Shown: positions 44,664 through 53,863 of the stretch, piece by piece
How the letters are laid out: each line of letters begins with the position of its first letter
Position numbering within the stretch: the stretch's first letter is position 1
Source of the DNA: Sulfitobacter sp. S190
GTDB taxonomy: Bacteria > Pseudomonadota > Alphaproteobacteria > Rhodobacterales > Rhodobacteraceae
DNA length: 64,000 nucleotides
NCBI RefSeq assembly: GCF_025141935.1
Contig: NZ_CP081120.1
Span: forward strand, 2,356,001 to 2,420,000
Direction of reading: 5' to 3'
Notes under the pieces: model-generated
Databases searched by the model: none
Told to the model about the DNA's origin: nothing
What the model saw: only the letters and a program-made list of their open reading frames with translations
Translations under genes and position numbers: made by a program

Positions 44664-46208
44664 CTAGAACAGTGAGCCCTGATCAGGTGCCGGGCCTTTC
44701 GATTTTCGCGGCGTGGCTGCGCCGCCGATCGTTACCCGTCCATCGGCAAACTGTATTTCGAGGCTCGTCGCAGCTTTGGCAGATTGCGTATCGGTGATGA
44801 CCCGTTCATCGCTGCGCACAACGGCAAAGCCCCGCTCCAGCGTGGCCTCATAGCCCAGCGTCAGGCGAAGCCGCTCGGCGGCTTCGATCTGGGTTCGCCA
44901 TTTGCCGGTCAGACGCTGGCCCGCGACCGCCAAGCGACGTGCGATGTCGTCGAGCCGCGCCTGCTGCCTGCGGTGTTCGCGCACCAATGCGTCGGGGCGC
45001 AGGGCCCGGCTTTGCAATGCGCGCTGCTTGTCCGCGACCATCCGCGCCAGTGCGGGTTTCAGCCGTGACGACAGGGTGGCAAGGCGGCGGTCTTCCTGCG
45101 CGATGCGGTTGCGTAATGCCGCGGGTCGCAAACCGCCGCTGCGATCGGCCAGCCGGACCTTGCGGGCCTGCACCCCCGCGATGAGCGCAGGCCCGAGGCG
45201 TTCGGCAGCCCGGTCCAGGCGCTGTGCCGGTCCTTCGATCAGCATGTCGGGACGCGGCAGCGCACGCCCCAAGTCGCGCAGGCGCTGGCCGCGCTGGATC
45301 AAACCCTGACTCAGTGCCCGGCTCATGCGGGCGTGTTGCTGGTCGAGATAGGCCATCAGCTCATGGCGCACCGGCACCGCCAGTTCGGCCGCTGCCGTGG
45401 GGGTGGGTGCCCGTTTGTCCGAGACGAAATCGATGAGCGTGGTGTCCGTTTCATGCCCCACCGCCGAAATCAGCGGGATGTCTGAGGCCGCGGCGGCGCG
45501 CGCCACGATTTCTTCGTTGAAGCCCCACAGGTCCTCGACCGATCCGCCGCCCCGCGCCACGATCAGCAGATCGGGACGCGGCATGGCACCGCCCGGTGTC
45601 AGTTTGTTGAAACCCGCAATGGCGCGGGCCACTTCGGGTGCGCATTTCGCGCCCTGCACTGCTACCGGCCAGATCAGCACCTTGCGCGGGAAGCGGTCGC
45701 GCAACCGGTGCAGGATGTCGCGGATCACCGCGCCCGAGGGCGAGGTCACGACCCCGATCACGTCCGGAAGATAGGGCAGCGGCTTTTTCAGCTGCGGATC
45801 GAACAGACCTTCGGCGGCCAGCTGTGCCTTGCGTTTTTCCAGCAGCGCCATCAGCGCGCCCATGCCCGCCGGTTTGATGTCCTCGATCACCACCTGATAT
45901 TTCGACTGGCCACCAAAGGTGGTGACCCGCCCCGTGGCGATCACCTCCATGCCCTCCTCCGGCATCGTGTCGAGCTTGGACGCCACGCCCTTCCAGATGA
46001 CGCCCGCGATGACGGCCTTGTCGTCCTTGAGGTCGAGATAGACATGTCCCGAGCGTGGCAGACTGACCCGGCCCACCTCGCCGCGGATGCGGACATGGCC
46101 GAACTCTCCCTCGATGACACGTTTGATCGCGCCCGACAGCTCGCCCACCGTGAATTCGGGGCTGTTGTCGCCTGTTTCGTCTGCCGGGCCGTCGTCGAAT
46201 AAGTCCAT
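44664..46208 (-). CDS. xseA: Exodeoxyribonuclease VII large subunit
   Basis: A 514-residue nuclease subunit. The N-terminal OB-fold (EFTVGELSGAIKRVIEGEFGHVRIRGEVGRVSLPRSGHVYLDLKDDKAVIAGVIW) binds single-stranded DNA; the catalytic domain follows with PYLPDVIGVVTSPSGAVIRDILHRLRDRFP and LLIVARGGGSVEDLWGFNEEIVARA, SAVGHETDTTLIDFVSDKRAPTPTAAAE. The long coiled C-terminal arm is typical. The start is ATG 46208 or GTG 46223. It is divergent from purD. The small XseB subunit is not in the window. Confidence 0.96.
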   Translation of the reverse strand: MDLFDDGPADETGDNSPEFTVGELSGAIKRVIEGEFGHVRIRGEVGRVSLPRSGHVYLDLKDDKAVIAGVIWKGVASKLDTMPEEGMEVIATGRVTTFGGQSKYQVVIEDIKPAGMGALMALLEKRKAQLAAEGLFDPQLKKPLPYLPDVIGVVTSPSGAVIRDILHRLRDRFPRKVLIWPVAVQGAKCAPEVARAIAGFNKLTPGGAMPRPDLLIVARGGGSVEDLWGFNEEIVARAAAASDIPLISAVGHETDTTLIDFVSDKRAPTPTAAAELAVPVRHELMAYLDQQHARMSRALSQGLIQRGQRLRDLGRALPRPDMLIEGPAQRLDRAAERLGPALIAGVQARKVRLADRSGGLRPAALRNRIAQEDRRLATLSSRLKPALARMVADKQRALQSRALRPDALVREHRRQQARLDDIARRLAVAGQRLTGKWRTQIEAAERLRLTLGYEATLERGFAVVRSDERVITDTQSAKAATSLEIQFADGRVTIGGAATPRKSKGPAPDQGSLF

Positions 46209-46292
46209 GGGAGGGGCATCCACCTGTAAGGTTGTGCAATCGCGCGCCCCAGCTTAGAACGCCCGCAGCAAGAGGCCAAGGGAGTGCGCGCG

Positions 46293-47558
46293 ATGAATAT
46301 TCTGATCCTGGGCGGTGGTGGACGTGAACACAGTCTCGCATGGGCGGTCGTGCAGAATCCCAAATGTGACAGGCTGGTCGTGGCGCCGGGCAACGCGGGG
46401 CTTTCGCAAATCTCCGATTGCGCCAATTTCGACATCAACGATGGCGGCGCGGTGGTCACATTCGTCGAAGAAGAAAGCATCGATTTCGTCATCATCGGCC
46501 CCGAGGCACCGCTTGCCGCGGGGGTGGCCGACAGGCTGCGTGACGCGGGCATCGCGGTATTCGGCCCGTCACAGGCCGCAGCGGCCCTCGAGGCATCCAA
46601 GGCCTTCACAAAGGAAATCTGTGCCGCCGTCGATGCGCCGACCGCAGCCTACGGCCATTTCACCGATGCGGCGGCAGCCAAGGCCCACGTCACCGCTCAG
46701 GGCGCACCGATCGTCGTCAAAGCGGACGGGTTGGCGGCGGGCAAAGGGGTGATCATTGCCGAAACCGTGGCACAGGCGCATGCGGCCATCGATGACATGT
46801 TCGGGGGCGAATTCGGGGCGGCCGGCGCCGAAGTCGTGATCGAGGAGTTCATGGACGGCGAGGAAGCATCTTTTTTCGTGCTGTGTGACGGCACGGATGT
46901 TCTGCCCATCGGGACGGCGCAAGACCACAAGCGCGTGGGCGACGGCGACACCGGGCCCAATACAGGCGGCATGGGCGCCTATTCGCCCGCGCCCGTTTTG
47001 ACCGATCAGATCGCCGAGATCGCCTTGCGCGATATCATAACGCCCACGATGGCCGAAATGGCGCGGCGCGGCATGCCGTATCAGGGGGTGCTTTATGCCG
47101 GTCTGATGATCAAGGACGGCCAGCCACGGCTGGTCGAATACAATGTCCGGTTTGGCGATCCCGAATGTCAGGTTCTGATGATGCGACTGGGTGCACAGGC
47201 GCTTGACCTGATGCTGGCGGCGGCGCACGGCGGGCTGCGCGATGCACGGGTCAATTGGGCCGATGATCACGCTTTGACGGTTGTAATGGCGGCCAAGGGC
47301 TATCCCGGCAGCTATGACAAAGGGTCGGTGATCGGCGGGCTGGACGCCATCGAAGGCGACAGCAGCAACATGGTGTTTCACGCCGGTACCGCGTCCGAGG
47401 GCGGACAGGTCATCGCCACGGGCGGCCGGGTGCTGAACGTCACGGCGCGCGGTGCCACGCTGGCGGATGCGCAGGCACGGGCCTACGCGATGGTCGACAG
47501 CATTGACTGGTCGGATGGCTTCTGCCGCCGGGATATCGGCTGGCGTGCGCTTGGCTGA
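46293..47558 (+). CDS. purD: Phosphoribosylamine--glycine ligase
   Basis: PurD joins glycine to phosphoribosylamine in de novo purine synthesis. The 421-residue ATP-grasp enzyme starts NILILGGGGREHSLAWA and contains IIGPEAPLAAGVADRL, IVVKADGLAAGKGVIIAET, IGTAQDHKRVGDGDTGPNTGGMGAYSPAP and VEYNVRFGDPECQVLMMRL. ATG 46293 is preceded by AAGGGAG at eight bases. It ends 9 bases before the convergent small secreted gene. Confidence 0.97.
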   Translation: MNILILGGGGREHSLAWAVVQNPKCDRLVVAPGNAGLSQISDCANFDINDGGAVVTFVEEESIDFVIIGPEAPLAAGVADRLRDAGIAVFGPSQAAAALEASKAFTKEICAAVDAPTAAYGHFTDAAAAKAHVTAQGAPIVVKADGLAAGKGVIIAETVAQAHAAIDDMFGGEFGAAGAEVVIEEFMDGEEASFFVLCDGTDVLPIGTAQDHKRVGDGDTGPNTGGMGAYSPAPVLTDQIAEIALRDIITPTMAEMARRGMPYQGVLYAGLMIKDGQPRLVEYNVRFGDPECQVLMMRLGAQALDLMLAAAHGGLRDARVNWADDHALTVVMAAKGYPGSYDKGSVIGGLDAIEGDSSNMVFHAGTASEGGQVIATGGRVLNVTARGATLADAQARAYAMVDSIDWSDGFCRRDIGWRALG

Positions 47559-47566
47559 GGCCCGTT

Positions 47567-47968
47567 TCAGGAAATCGGGGCGTCCTCGCACAGCACAGGA
47601 TCGTCGCTCAGATCGGTAATCTGCTGCACTTCGCCCCGCCGTTTCGACATGACCAGCAACCTGCCGGTGTCGTTGAACGGCAACCAGCAGTTCTCGGGGT
47701 CGGGATAGTCCTCGTAGATAAAGCAGATGTAGGGGCCGCGGATGTCAATCTGTCCGTAGGTGCAGCGGCCCGTCTTGTCGGCCCACACCGACCGGTCGCG
47801 GCGCAAGAACTGCTCGACCCCGACAGTGCGCCCTTCGCCAATCGTGCCAAAAGTCAGTGTGCGGCCCACGATCATGTCGAGAAACGTATCGGGGGCAAGC
47901 TGGTCCTGTGCGGCGACGGACGTGGCCGAAAGCCCCAGACAGAACGCCAGAGCCACGCGCATCAGCAT
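47567..47968 (-). CDS. Small secreted protein, paralogue of the protein at 44264-44659
   Basis: A 133-residue protein with a signal peptide (RVALAFCLGLSATSVAA). The mature part GRTLTFGTIGEGRTVGVEQFLRRDRSVW, then GRCTYGQ, YICFIYEDYPDPENCWLPF and LCEDAP matches the protein at 44264-44659, including the four cysteines. No catalytic motif is visible. The start is ATG 47968 or ATG 47962; the latter overlaps the upstream FG-GAP gene stop by one base (TGATG). Function unknown; the pairing with FG-GAP and ferredoxin genes is consistent with an envelope role. Confidence 0.76.
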   Translation of the reverse strand: MLMRVALAFCLGLSATSVAAQDQLAPDTFLDMIVGRTLTFGTIGEGRTVGVEQFLRRDRSVWADKTGRCTYGQIDIRGPYICFIYEDYPDPENCWLPFNDTGRLLVMSKRRGEVQQITDLSDDPVLCEDAPIS

Positions 47969-48740
47969 GCCATCGCCTTGGCAAAGCTGTCGCGGCCGGT
48001 ATGCGGCCCGAGTTCCGTCGTGATCAGCCCGGTGCCGTCAAAGCGCACAGACATGACCCGCCGCCAGTCGGCCCGCGCCACGATCATCTCAGGGCCGTCA
48101 GCGCAGTTTCGCAGGCCCCCCGCGATGTCACGTTCACCGATGCGGTGATTTGTCAGCCCCTCTTGCGATGCAACCTCGATCAGCCCATCGTTCGCGTAGC
48201 GCCAGATGCGCAGTGTCTTGGCCAGATGGGGACGGTCGATATAGGCCAGTTCGACGGCGCCGTCACCGTCCAGATCGGCAATGGCCACGGGGGCCAGCCA
48301 CCTGAACCTTTGCCCGATGAAGGGCGTGGCGGCCAAGAGGCCCGCGCCGTTGTAGATTGCCAGCCGCGCGCCCTGATCGCGGTCGCTTTCGACCACAACC
48401 ACCTCTGCGAGACCGTCACCATCGACGTCCACAACACGGGGGGTCGTGTCCTCGAACACACGTGCGGTGGGCAGGGTCAGTGTAAAGACACGCGCGTCGC
48501 CGTCGTATTTGATTTCGAGCGCACCGTATTCGATTTCATCGCCCAGCACCCCGTGGGGATAGCGGGCAGTGGGCGCGGCAAAGCGTGCCCATTCGACGCC
48601 ACTGCTCACCCATGGCTGGGGGTCCTGCGCTGCGGTTGCGCTTGGCATGGCCCCCGCCAGCCCCAGACACAGCATCGGCAGTGCGCGGCGCAGGTGACGG
48701 GCCAACACCCGCTCCGCCAGACGCCGCGCCCGGCGAAACA

Positions 48741-48741
<1 letters not shown>
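47962..48741 (-). CDS. Exported FG-GAP/VCBS repeat protein
   Basis: A 259-residue protein with a basic-start signal region (RALPMLCLGLAGAMPSATA). It carries FG-GAP/integrin-like calcium-binding repeats such as RVVDVDGDGLAEVVVVESDRDQ and VAIADLDGDGAVELAYIDRP, the DxDxDG pattern of blades in a beta propeller. These usually mediate ligand binding outside the cell membrane. The ATG at 48741 overlaps the ferredoxin stop by one base (TGATG), and its own stop overlaps the next gene, so the three genes form a coupled chain. Confidence 0.8.
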
Positions 48742-49169
<428 letters not shown>

Positions 49170-49254
49170 CTAGGCAGCGGGCCCGCGGTACGCTAGGATC
49201 GGCCCGAAATCAGACCCGTACAGGCGGGCAGTCGCGGGCAGCGAGGCACAGGCC

Positions 49255-49782
49255 ATGACACATCATCTGCGGGTATTGACCCTCTGCGCGACCGCCGCCC
49301 TGTCGGCCTGCGACATGCCGCGTGCGGCACAGACCGTGAGCGCGCAAGGCGTCGTGCAGGGCAACGGGTTGGCCCCACCGGGCGCACCGCGCGGCACCTG
49401 CTGGGGCAAGATTCCCACGCCCGCGGTCATCGAAACGGTGACAGAACAGGTGCTCGTAACTCCTGCAAAGACGAATGCCGACGGCACAATCGCGACCCTG
49501 CCCGTCTACCGCGACGAGACCCGCCAGAACATCGTCACGCCGCGTACGGACCGCTGGTTCGAGACCCCCTGCCCGCCTGCCTTTACGGTCGAGTTCGTCT
49601 CGACGCTCCAGCGGGCGCTGAAGGCCCGTGGTCGCTACGCCGGGCCCATCAACGGCAATCTGGACAGCGCCACCCGCGCGGCCGTTCTGGACGTGCAGCG
49701 CGCCAACGGGCTGTCGAGCGATGTCTTGTCCATCGAAACGGCGCGGATGCTGGGGCTGGTGGCTGCCCCGCGCGACGGCTGA
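49255..49782 (+). CDS. Lipoprotein with peptidoglycan-binding domain
   Basis: A 175-residue protein with a lipobox-type signal sequence (LCATAALSACDM, cleavage before Cys19) and a C-terminal peptidoglycan_binding_1 domain at about 115-165 (VEFVSTLQRALKARGRYAGPINGNLDSATRAAVLDVQRANGL). It is probably tethered to a membrane and touches the cell wall. The middle (VIETVTEQVLVTPAKTNADGTI) has no recognised fold. A bidirectional terminator follows the gene. Confidence 0.82.
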   Translation: MTHHLRVLTLCATAALSACDMPRAAQTVSAQGVVQGNGLAPPGAPRGTCWGKIPTPAVIETVTEQVLVTPAKTNADGTIATLPVYRDETRQNIVTPRTDRWFETPCPPAFTVEFVSTLQRALKARGRYAGPINGNLDSATRAAVLDVQRANGLSSDVLSIETARMLGLVAAPRDG

Positions 49783-49792
49783 AGCCGGAACG

Positions 49793-49825
49793 AAAAAAGG
49801 CGCCCGATCGAAACGGGCGCCCTTT
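49793..49825. terminator. Bidirectional terminator between the lipoprotein gene and degP
   Basis: An 8-bp GC-rich stem, GGCGCCCG at 49799-49806 paired with CGGGCGCC at 49814-49821, loop ATCGAAA. It is flanked by A's on the left and T's on the right, serving the convergent genes on both sides. Confidence 0.85.
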
Positions 49826-49848
49826 GGCTTGATGGATTTCTTTGGCGC

Positions 49849-51336
49849 TTATTCGTCGCCGAGGGTCAGCGCCACGAACCGTGGATCGCCACCGCGCCGC
49901 ACCAACAGCAGCAGCGATTTGCGGCCCGCCTCGCGGGCGGCTTCGACACTGCGGGTCAGCTCGGAGATGGAGGCCACGGGCTGCTGGCCCGCTTCGGTAA
50001 TCACGTCACCGGCGATCAGACCCTTTTCTGCCGCTTCGCTGTCCGCTTCGACGTCAGTGACCACAAGGCCGTTCATGTCGTCCGCCACGCCGAGTTCCTC
50101 GCGCATGTCGTCCGTCAACGCCGTCAGTGTCAGACCCAGAAGCTCACTGCTTTCGGCTTCTGCTTCGGCTTCGGGCTCTTCTTCCTCGGGGGCTGCGGCG
50201 CCATCGGCATCCTCGCGGCGGCCCAGCGTGACCGGTATGGTCTGTGTTTCACCTTCGCGCAGCACGGTCACCTGCACCACGGCACCGACGGGGCTGTTGC
50301 CGACCTGACGGACAAGCCCGCGCGTGTCTTCGACATCGACACCGTCGAACGACACGATCACATCGCCTGTCTGCAAACCGGCATCGCGGGCGGGGCCTTC
50401 GGGAACATCCGTGATCAACGCGCCGGTTGCCGCTTCCAGACCGATCGCATCTGCCACGTCATCGGTGACATCCTGAATGCGCACACCGAGCCAGCCGCGC
50501 CGCGTCTCGCCGAATTCCTGCAACTGGTCGACCACCCGTGTCACCACGTTGGCCGCCATCGAGAAACCGATCCCGATGGAGCCGCCGTTGGGCGACAGGA
50601 TTGCGGTGTTCACGCCGATCACGTCACCGTCCATGTTGAACAGCGGACCGCCCGAGTTGCCCCGGTTGATTGCGGCGTCCGTCTGGATGTAGTCGTCATA
50701 CGTACCGCTCAGCGCGCGGTTGCGGGCCGACACGATCCCGGCAGAAACCGAAAACCCCTGCCCCAGCGGGTTACCCATCGCGATGACCCAATCGCCCACA
50801 CGGGCATTGTCTGAATCGCCAAAGCTGACAAAGGGCAGCGGCCCGTCGGCTTCGACTTTCAACAGCGCGATATCGGTATTGGGATCAGTCCCGATGACCG
50901 TCGCCTCAAGCTCCTGGCCCGAGAAGAATTCGATGGTGATTTCATCCGCACCTTCGATCACGTGATTGTTCGTGACGACATAGCCGTCTTCGGAAATGAC
51001 AAAGCCCGACCCCAGTGCCGAAGACCGCCGCGGTGCCGGCGCACCATCCTCATCGCCGCGGTTACGGTCCTGAAATTCACGGAAAAAATCTTCGAAAGGA
51101 GATCCTTCGGGAACAATGCCGCGCGGGCCGGTGCGCCCTTCGACAAGCGTCGAGGTGGTAATGTTCACAACCGACGGGCTGATCTGTTCGGCCAACGGGG
51201 CAAGGCTCTCGGGCTTGGCCTGTGCCATCACCGCCTGCAATGCGACAAGCGCCAGCGCCAATAGGCCCATTACGGCAGCGCGCAAGGCAACTGTATCTGA
51301 TTTCGTTCTGGTTCGGGCGACCGCTTTGGGCTGCAT
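49849..51336 (-). CDS. degP: Do family periplasmic serine endoprotease
   Basis: A 495-residue DegP/DegQ protease-chaperone for misfolded envelope proteins. It has a signal peptide at about 18-42 and a chymotrypsin domain with intact triad (His125 in NNHV, Asp155 in NTDIALLK, Ser228 in RGNSGGPLF). Two PDZ domains follow (about 290-370 and 400-490), joined by a glutamate-rich linker. The activating loop LA region is in QDRNRGDEDGAPAPRRSS. ATG 51336 follows CAGGAGA. DegP or DegQ cannot be distinguished with certainty. Confidence 0.95.
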   Translation of the reverse strand: MQPKAVARTRTKSDTVALRAAVMGLLALALVALQAVMAQAKPESLAPLAEQISPSVVNITTSTLVEGRTGPRGIVPEGSPFEDFFREFQDRNRGDEDGAPAPRRSSALGSGFVISEDGYVVTNNHVIEGADEITIEFFSGQELEATVIGTDPNTDIALLKVEADGPLPFVSFGDSDNARVGDWVIAMGNPLGQGFSVSAGIVSARNRALSGTYDDYIQTDAAINRGNSGGPLFNMDGDVIGVNTAILSPNGGSIGIGFSMAANVVTRVVDQLQEFGETRRGWLGVRIQDVTDDVADAIGLEAATGALITDVPEGPARDAGLQTGDVIVSFDGVDVEDTRGLVRQVGNSPVGAVVQVTVLREGETQTIPVTLGRREDADGAAAPEEEEPEAEAEAESSELLGLTLTALTDDMREELGVADDMNGLVVTDVEADSEAAEKGLIAGDVITEAGQQPVASISELTRSVEAAREAGRKSLLLLVRRGGDPRFVALTLGDE

Positions 51337-51553
51337 GTAATGTCTCCTGATCGAACCCACGCCTCACTGGCGGGATATTCTTCCTTCAGACTGCCCCCAA
51401 AGAAGCAGCCACCGCAATAGGTAGATGTGGCGCATGGCGTCGATTTCAACAGGCTTTGAACAGGCCGTGATCGGCCCGAATTGACTGCGGCTGGCGCGGG
51501 GCCGCGTGCTAGGAGTTGCATAATGTGCCTGCAACAGGAGTGATTCCCGCGCC

Positions 51554-52888
51554 ATGTCCCATGTTCTTCGCCGCAGCCTCACCGCCGCCCAACCGTCGAT
51601 TGTCGGCGGTGAGGGGCCCTATCTGATTGACGACACTGGCAAACGCTATCTCGATGCCTGCGGGGGGGCTGCGGTTTCGTCGCTGGGCCACGACAACAAA
51701 GCGGTGCGCGACGCGATCTGTGCGCAGGTCAACACGCTCGCCTTTGCGCATACGGGGCTGTTCACGAATCCGTGGGCCGAGGAGCTGTCGGATTATCTGG
51801 TGGCGCAGGCGCCGGAGGGCACCGGTGAAGGCCGTGTCATGTATCTGGGCAGCGGGTCGGAGGCGATGGAGGCGGCACTCAAGCTGGCGCGCCAGTACCA
51901 CGTCGAACGCGGCGAGCCCGAGCGCGCGCATATCATCGCACGCGCGCCTTCGTATCATGGCAACACGTTGGGCGCGCTTGCGGTCAGCGGCCACGCGGGG
52001 CGCCGTGCGCCTTTTGCGCCGCTGTTGATCGAAACACAGCATATTGACGCGACCTATGACTACCGCCTGCGCCGCGACGCAGAGACGCCCGAGGCGTTTG
52101 GCCTGCGCATGGCCAATCAGTTGCGGGAGCGGATCGAAGCGCTTGGCCCCGAAACGGTCGCCGCATTCGTGGCCGAACCGGTCGTCGGGGCATCGCTGGG
52201 CACCCAGCCGCCGCCGCCGGGGTACTTCAAGCGGATCCGCGAAATCTGCGACACCTACGGCGTGCTTTATATCGCCGATGAGGTGATGTGCGGCATGGGA
52301 CGCACCGGCAGCCTTTTCGCGTTATCGCAGGAAGGGATTTGTGCAGATATCACCACGATGGCCAAAGGGCTGGGCGCGGGATACCAACCCATCGCCGCCG
52401 TGCTGGCATCGGAACGGATTTGCGGGGGCATCCTCGCGGGGTCAGGCAAGCTCTGGAACGGTCACACCTACATGAGCCACGCCACCGCGACGGCCGGTGC
52501 AATGGCTGTGATGCGTGAAATCGACGATCGCGATCTGCTGGCGAATGTACGTGCGCGGGGCGCCCAATTGGCCGATCGGCTGCACGCGCGTCTGGGTGCG
52601 CATCCGCACGTGGGTAACATTCGCGGGCGCGGCCTGTTCTGGTCCACCGAATTGGTGGCGGACCGCAGCACGAAAGCCCCGTTCGATCCTTCGCTGAACG
52701 TCGCGGGCCGTGTGCTCGACGCGACGCTGGCGCGGGGGATGGTGTGCTATCCGGCGCAGGGGTGTGCCGATGGCACCGCGGGTGATCACACGCTGCTGGC
52801 CCCGTGTTTCACGTCCACCGAGGCAGAGATCGACCTGATCGCAGAGACGCTGGCGGAGGCGGTGGATGAAGTGACGCGCCGCATCTGA
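51554..52888 (+). CDS. Class III PLP-dependent aminotransferase
   Basis: A 444-residue fold-type I aminotransferase of the class III (omega-amino acid/GABA/diaminobutyrate-like) group. It shows YLDACGGAAVSSLGHDN, YLGSGSEAMEAALKLARQYH, the PLP aspartate in GVLYIADEVMCGMGRTGS and the Schiff-base lysine in ITTMAKGLGAGYQPIAAVLAS. The amino donor and acceptor are unknown. It is inserted on the opposite strand between hflC and degP. The transcript probably ends at the hairpin at 52910-52939. Confidence 0.92.
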   Translation: MSHVLRRSLTAAQPSIVGGEGPYLIDDTGKRYLDACGGAAVSSLGHDNKAVRDAICAQVNTLAFAHTGLFTNPWAEELSDYLVAQAPEGTGEGRVMYLGSGSEAMEAALKLARQYHVERGEPERAHIIARAPSYHGNTLGALAVSGHAGRRAPFAPLLIETQHIDATYDYRLRRDAETPEAFGLRMANQLRERIEALGPETVAAFVAEPVVGASLGTQPPPPGYFKRIREICDTYGVLYIADEVMCGMGRTGSLFALSQEGICADITTMAKGLGAGYQPIAAVLASERICGGILAGSGKLWNGHTYMSHATATAGAMAVMREIDDRDLLANVRARGAQLADRLHARLGAHPHVGNIRGRGLFWSTELVADRSTKAPFDPSLNVAGRVLDATLARGMVCYPAQGCADGTAGDHTLLAPCFTSTEAEIDLIAETLAEAVDEVTRRI

Positions 52889-52909
52889 CTGCGGAGGACG
52901 CAAACAAAT

Positions 52910-52939
52910 AAGGGGCCAGCACAACCGCTGGCCCCTTTT
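52910..52939. terminator. Bidirectional terminator between the aminotransferase and hflC
   Basis: An 11-bp perfect stem AAGGGGCCAGC (52910-52920) and its complement (52927-52937) with loop ACAACC, followed by TT. The adjacent A/T bases serve both convergent genes. Confidence 0.88.
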
Positions 52940-52963
52940 CGAATTGTTTGGCCGGTATGCGCG

Positions 52964-53863
52964 TTAGCGCAATTCGCCCTCTTCCGAGCGGACGCCCTGA
53001 TCCGAGCGCAGGTAGTTGAAGAACTCGCTGTCGGGCGACAGAACCATCGTGGAGTTCGACCCGCGCAGGGATTCCTCGTACGCGCTCAGCGACCGGTAGA
53101 ATTCAAAGAATTCCGGGTCTTTCGAATAGGCCTGCGCAAAGACGCGGTTGCGTTCGGCGTCGGCCTCACCTTCGATGATGCGGGCGTCGCGGCGCGCTTC
53201 GGAGAGGATCTCTTCGTAGGTACGATCCGCGAGGGCGGTAACACGCTGCGCGGCTTCACGGCCGCGGGCGCGTTCATCCGTTGCTTCACGATCCCGTTCG
53301 GCGATCATCCGGCGCAATGTGGCGTCAAAGTTCTGCTCCGGCAGGTTGGTCTGGCGCAAGCGCACGTCAACCACACGCAGGCCCAGAGCCGTGGCGCGGG
53401 CATCGGCGCGTGTGCGGATCTGGTCCATCAGGGCGGACCGTTCCGGCGACAGGATCGTGTTCGACGTCACGCCCTGCGCACCGAGCACGGCACGGATCTG
53501 GGATTCGAGAATACCGCTCAATTCAGAGCTGGCGCGGCTTTCGCCACCGGTACCGATCGCCTGACGATACTGCACCACATCATCGATGCGGTAGAGCACG
53601 AAGGCATCGACGCGCAAACGACGGTCATCGGCCGGTGTGACCTCGATCACCTCGGTTTCCAAAGACAGGATACGGTCTTCGAAGCGGACGACCTCGTCGA
53701 CCCATGGCACCTTGAAGCCAAGACCGGGCTCGGTGACGACCTGTTTGATCTGGCCGAACCGCAGGACAAGCGCCTTTTCACGTTCGTCCACGACAAAGAT
53801 GGAGGACAGGACCGCCGCGATGGCGACAATGATGACCGGGATGAAGAAACTGCTCTTTTTCAT
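52964..53863 (-). CDS. hflC: Protease modulator HflC
   Basis: A 299-residue SPFH/band 7 protein that, with HflK, forms a ring around the FtsH protease in the inner membrane and limits its access to substrates. A single N-terminal membrane helix (KKSSFFIPVIIVAIAAVLSSIFVVDEREKALVLRFG) precedes the SPFH domain, and long helices follow. The start overlaps the hflK stop by one base (TGATG). Confidence 0.94.
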   Translation of the reverse strand: MKKSSFFIPVIIVAIAAVLSSIFVVDEREKALVLRFGQIKQVVTEPGLGFKVPWVDEVVRFEDRILSLETEVIEVTPADDRRLRVDAFVLYRIDDVVQYRQAIGTGGESRASSELSGILESQIRAVLGAQGVTSNTILSPERSALMDQIRTRADARATALGLRVVDVRLRQTNLPEQNFDATLRRMIAERDREATDERARGREAAQRVTALADRTYEEILSEARRDARIIEGEADAERNRVFAQAYSKDPEFFEFYRSLSAYEESLRGSNSTMVLSPDSEFFNYLRSDQGVRSEEGELR

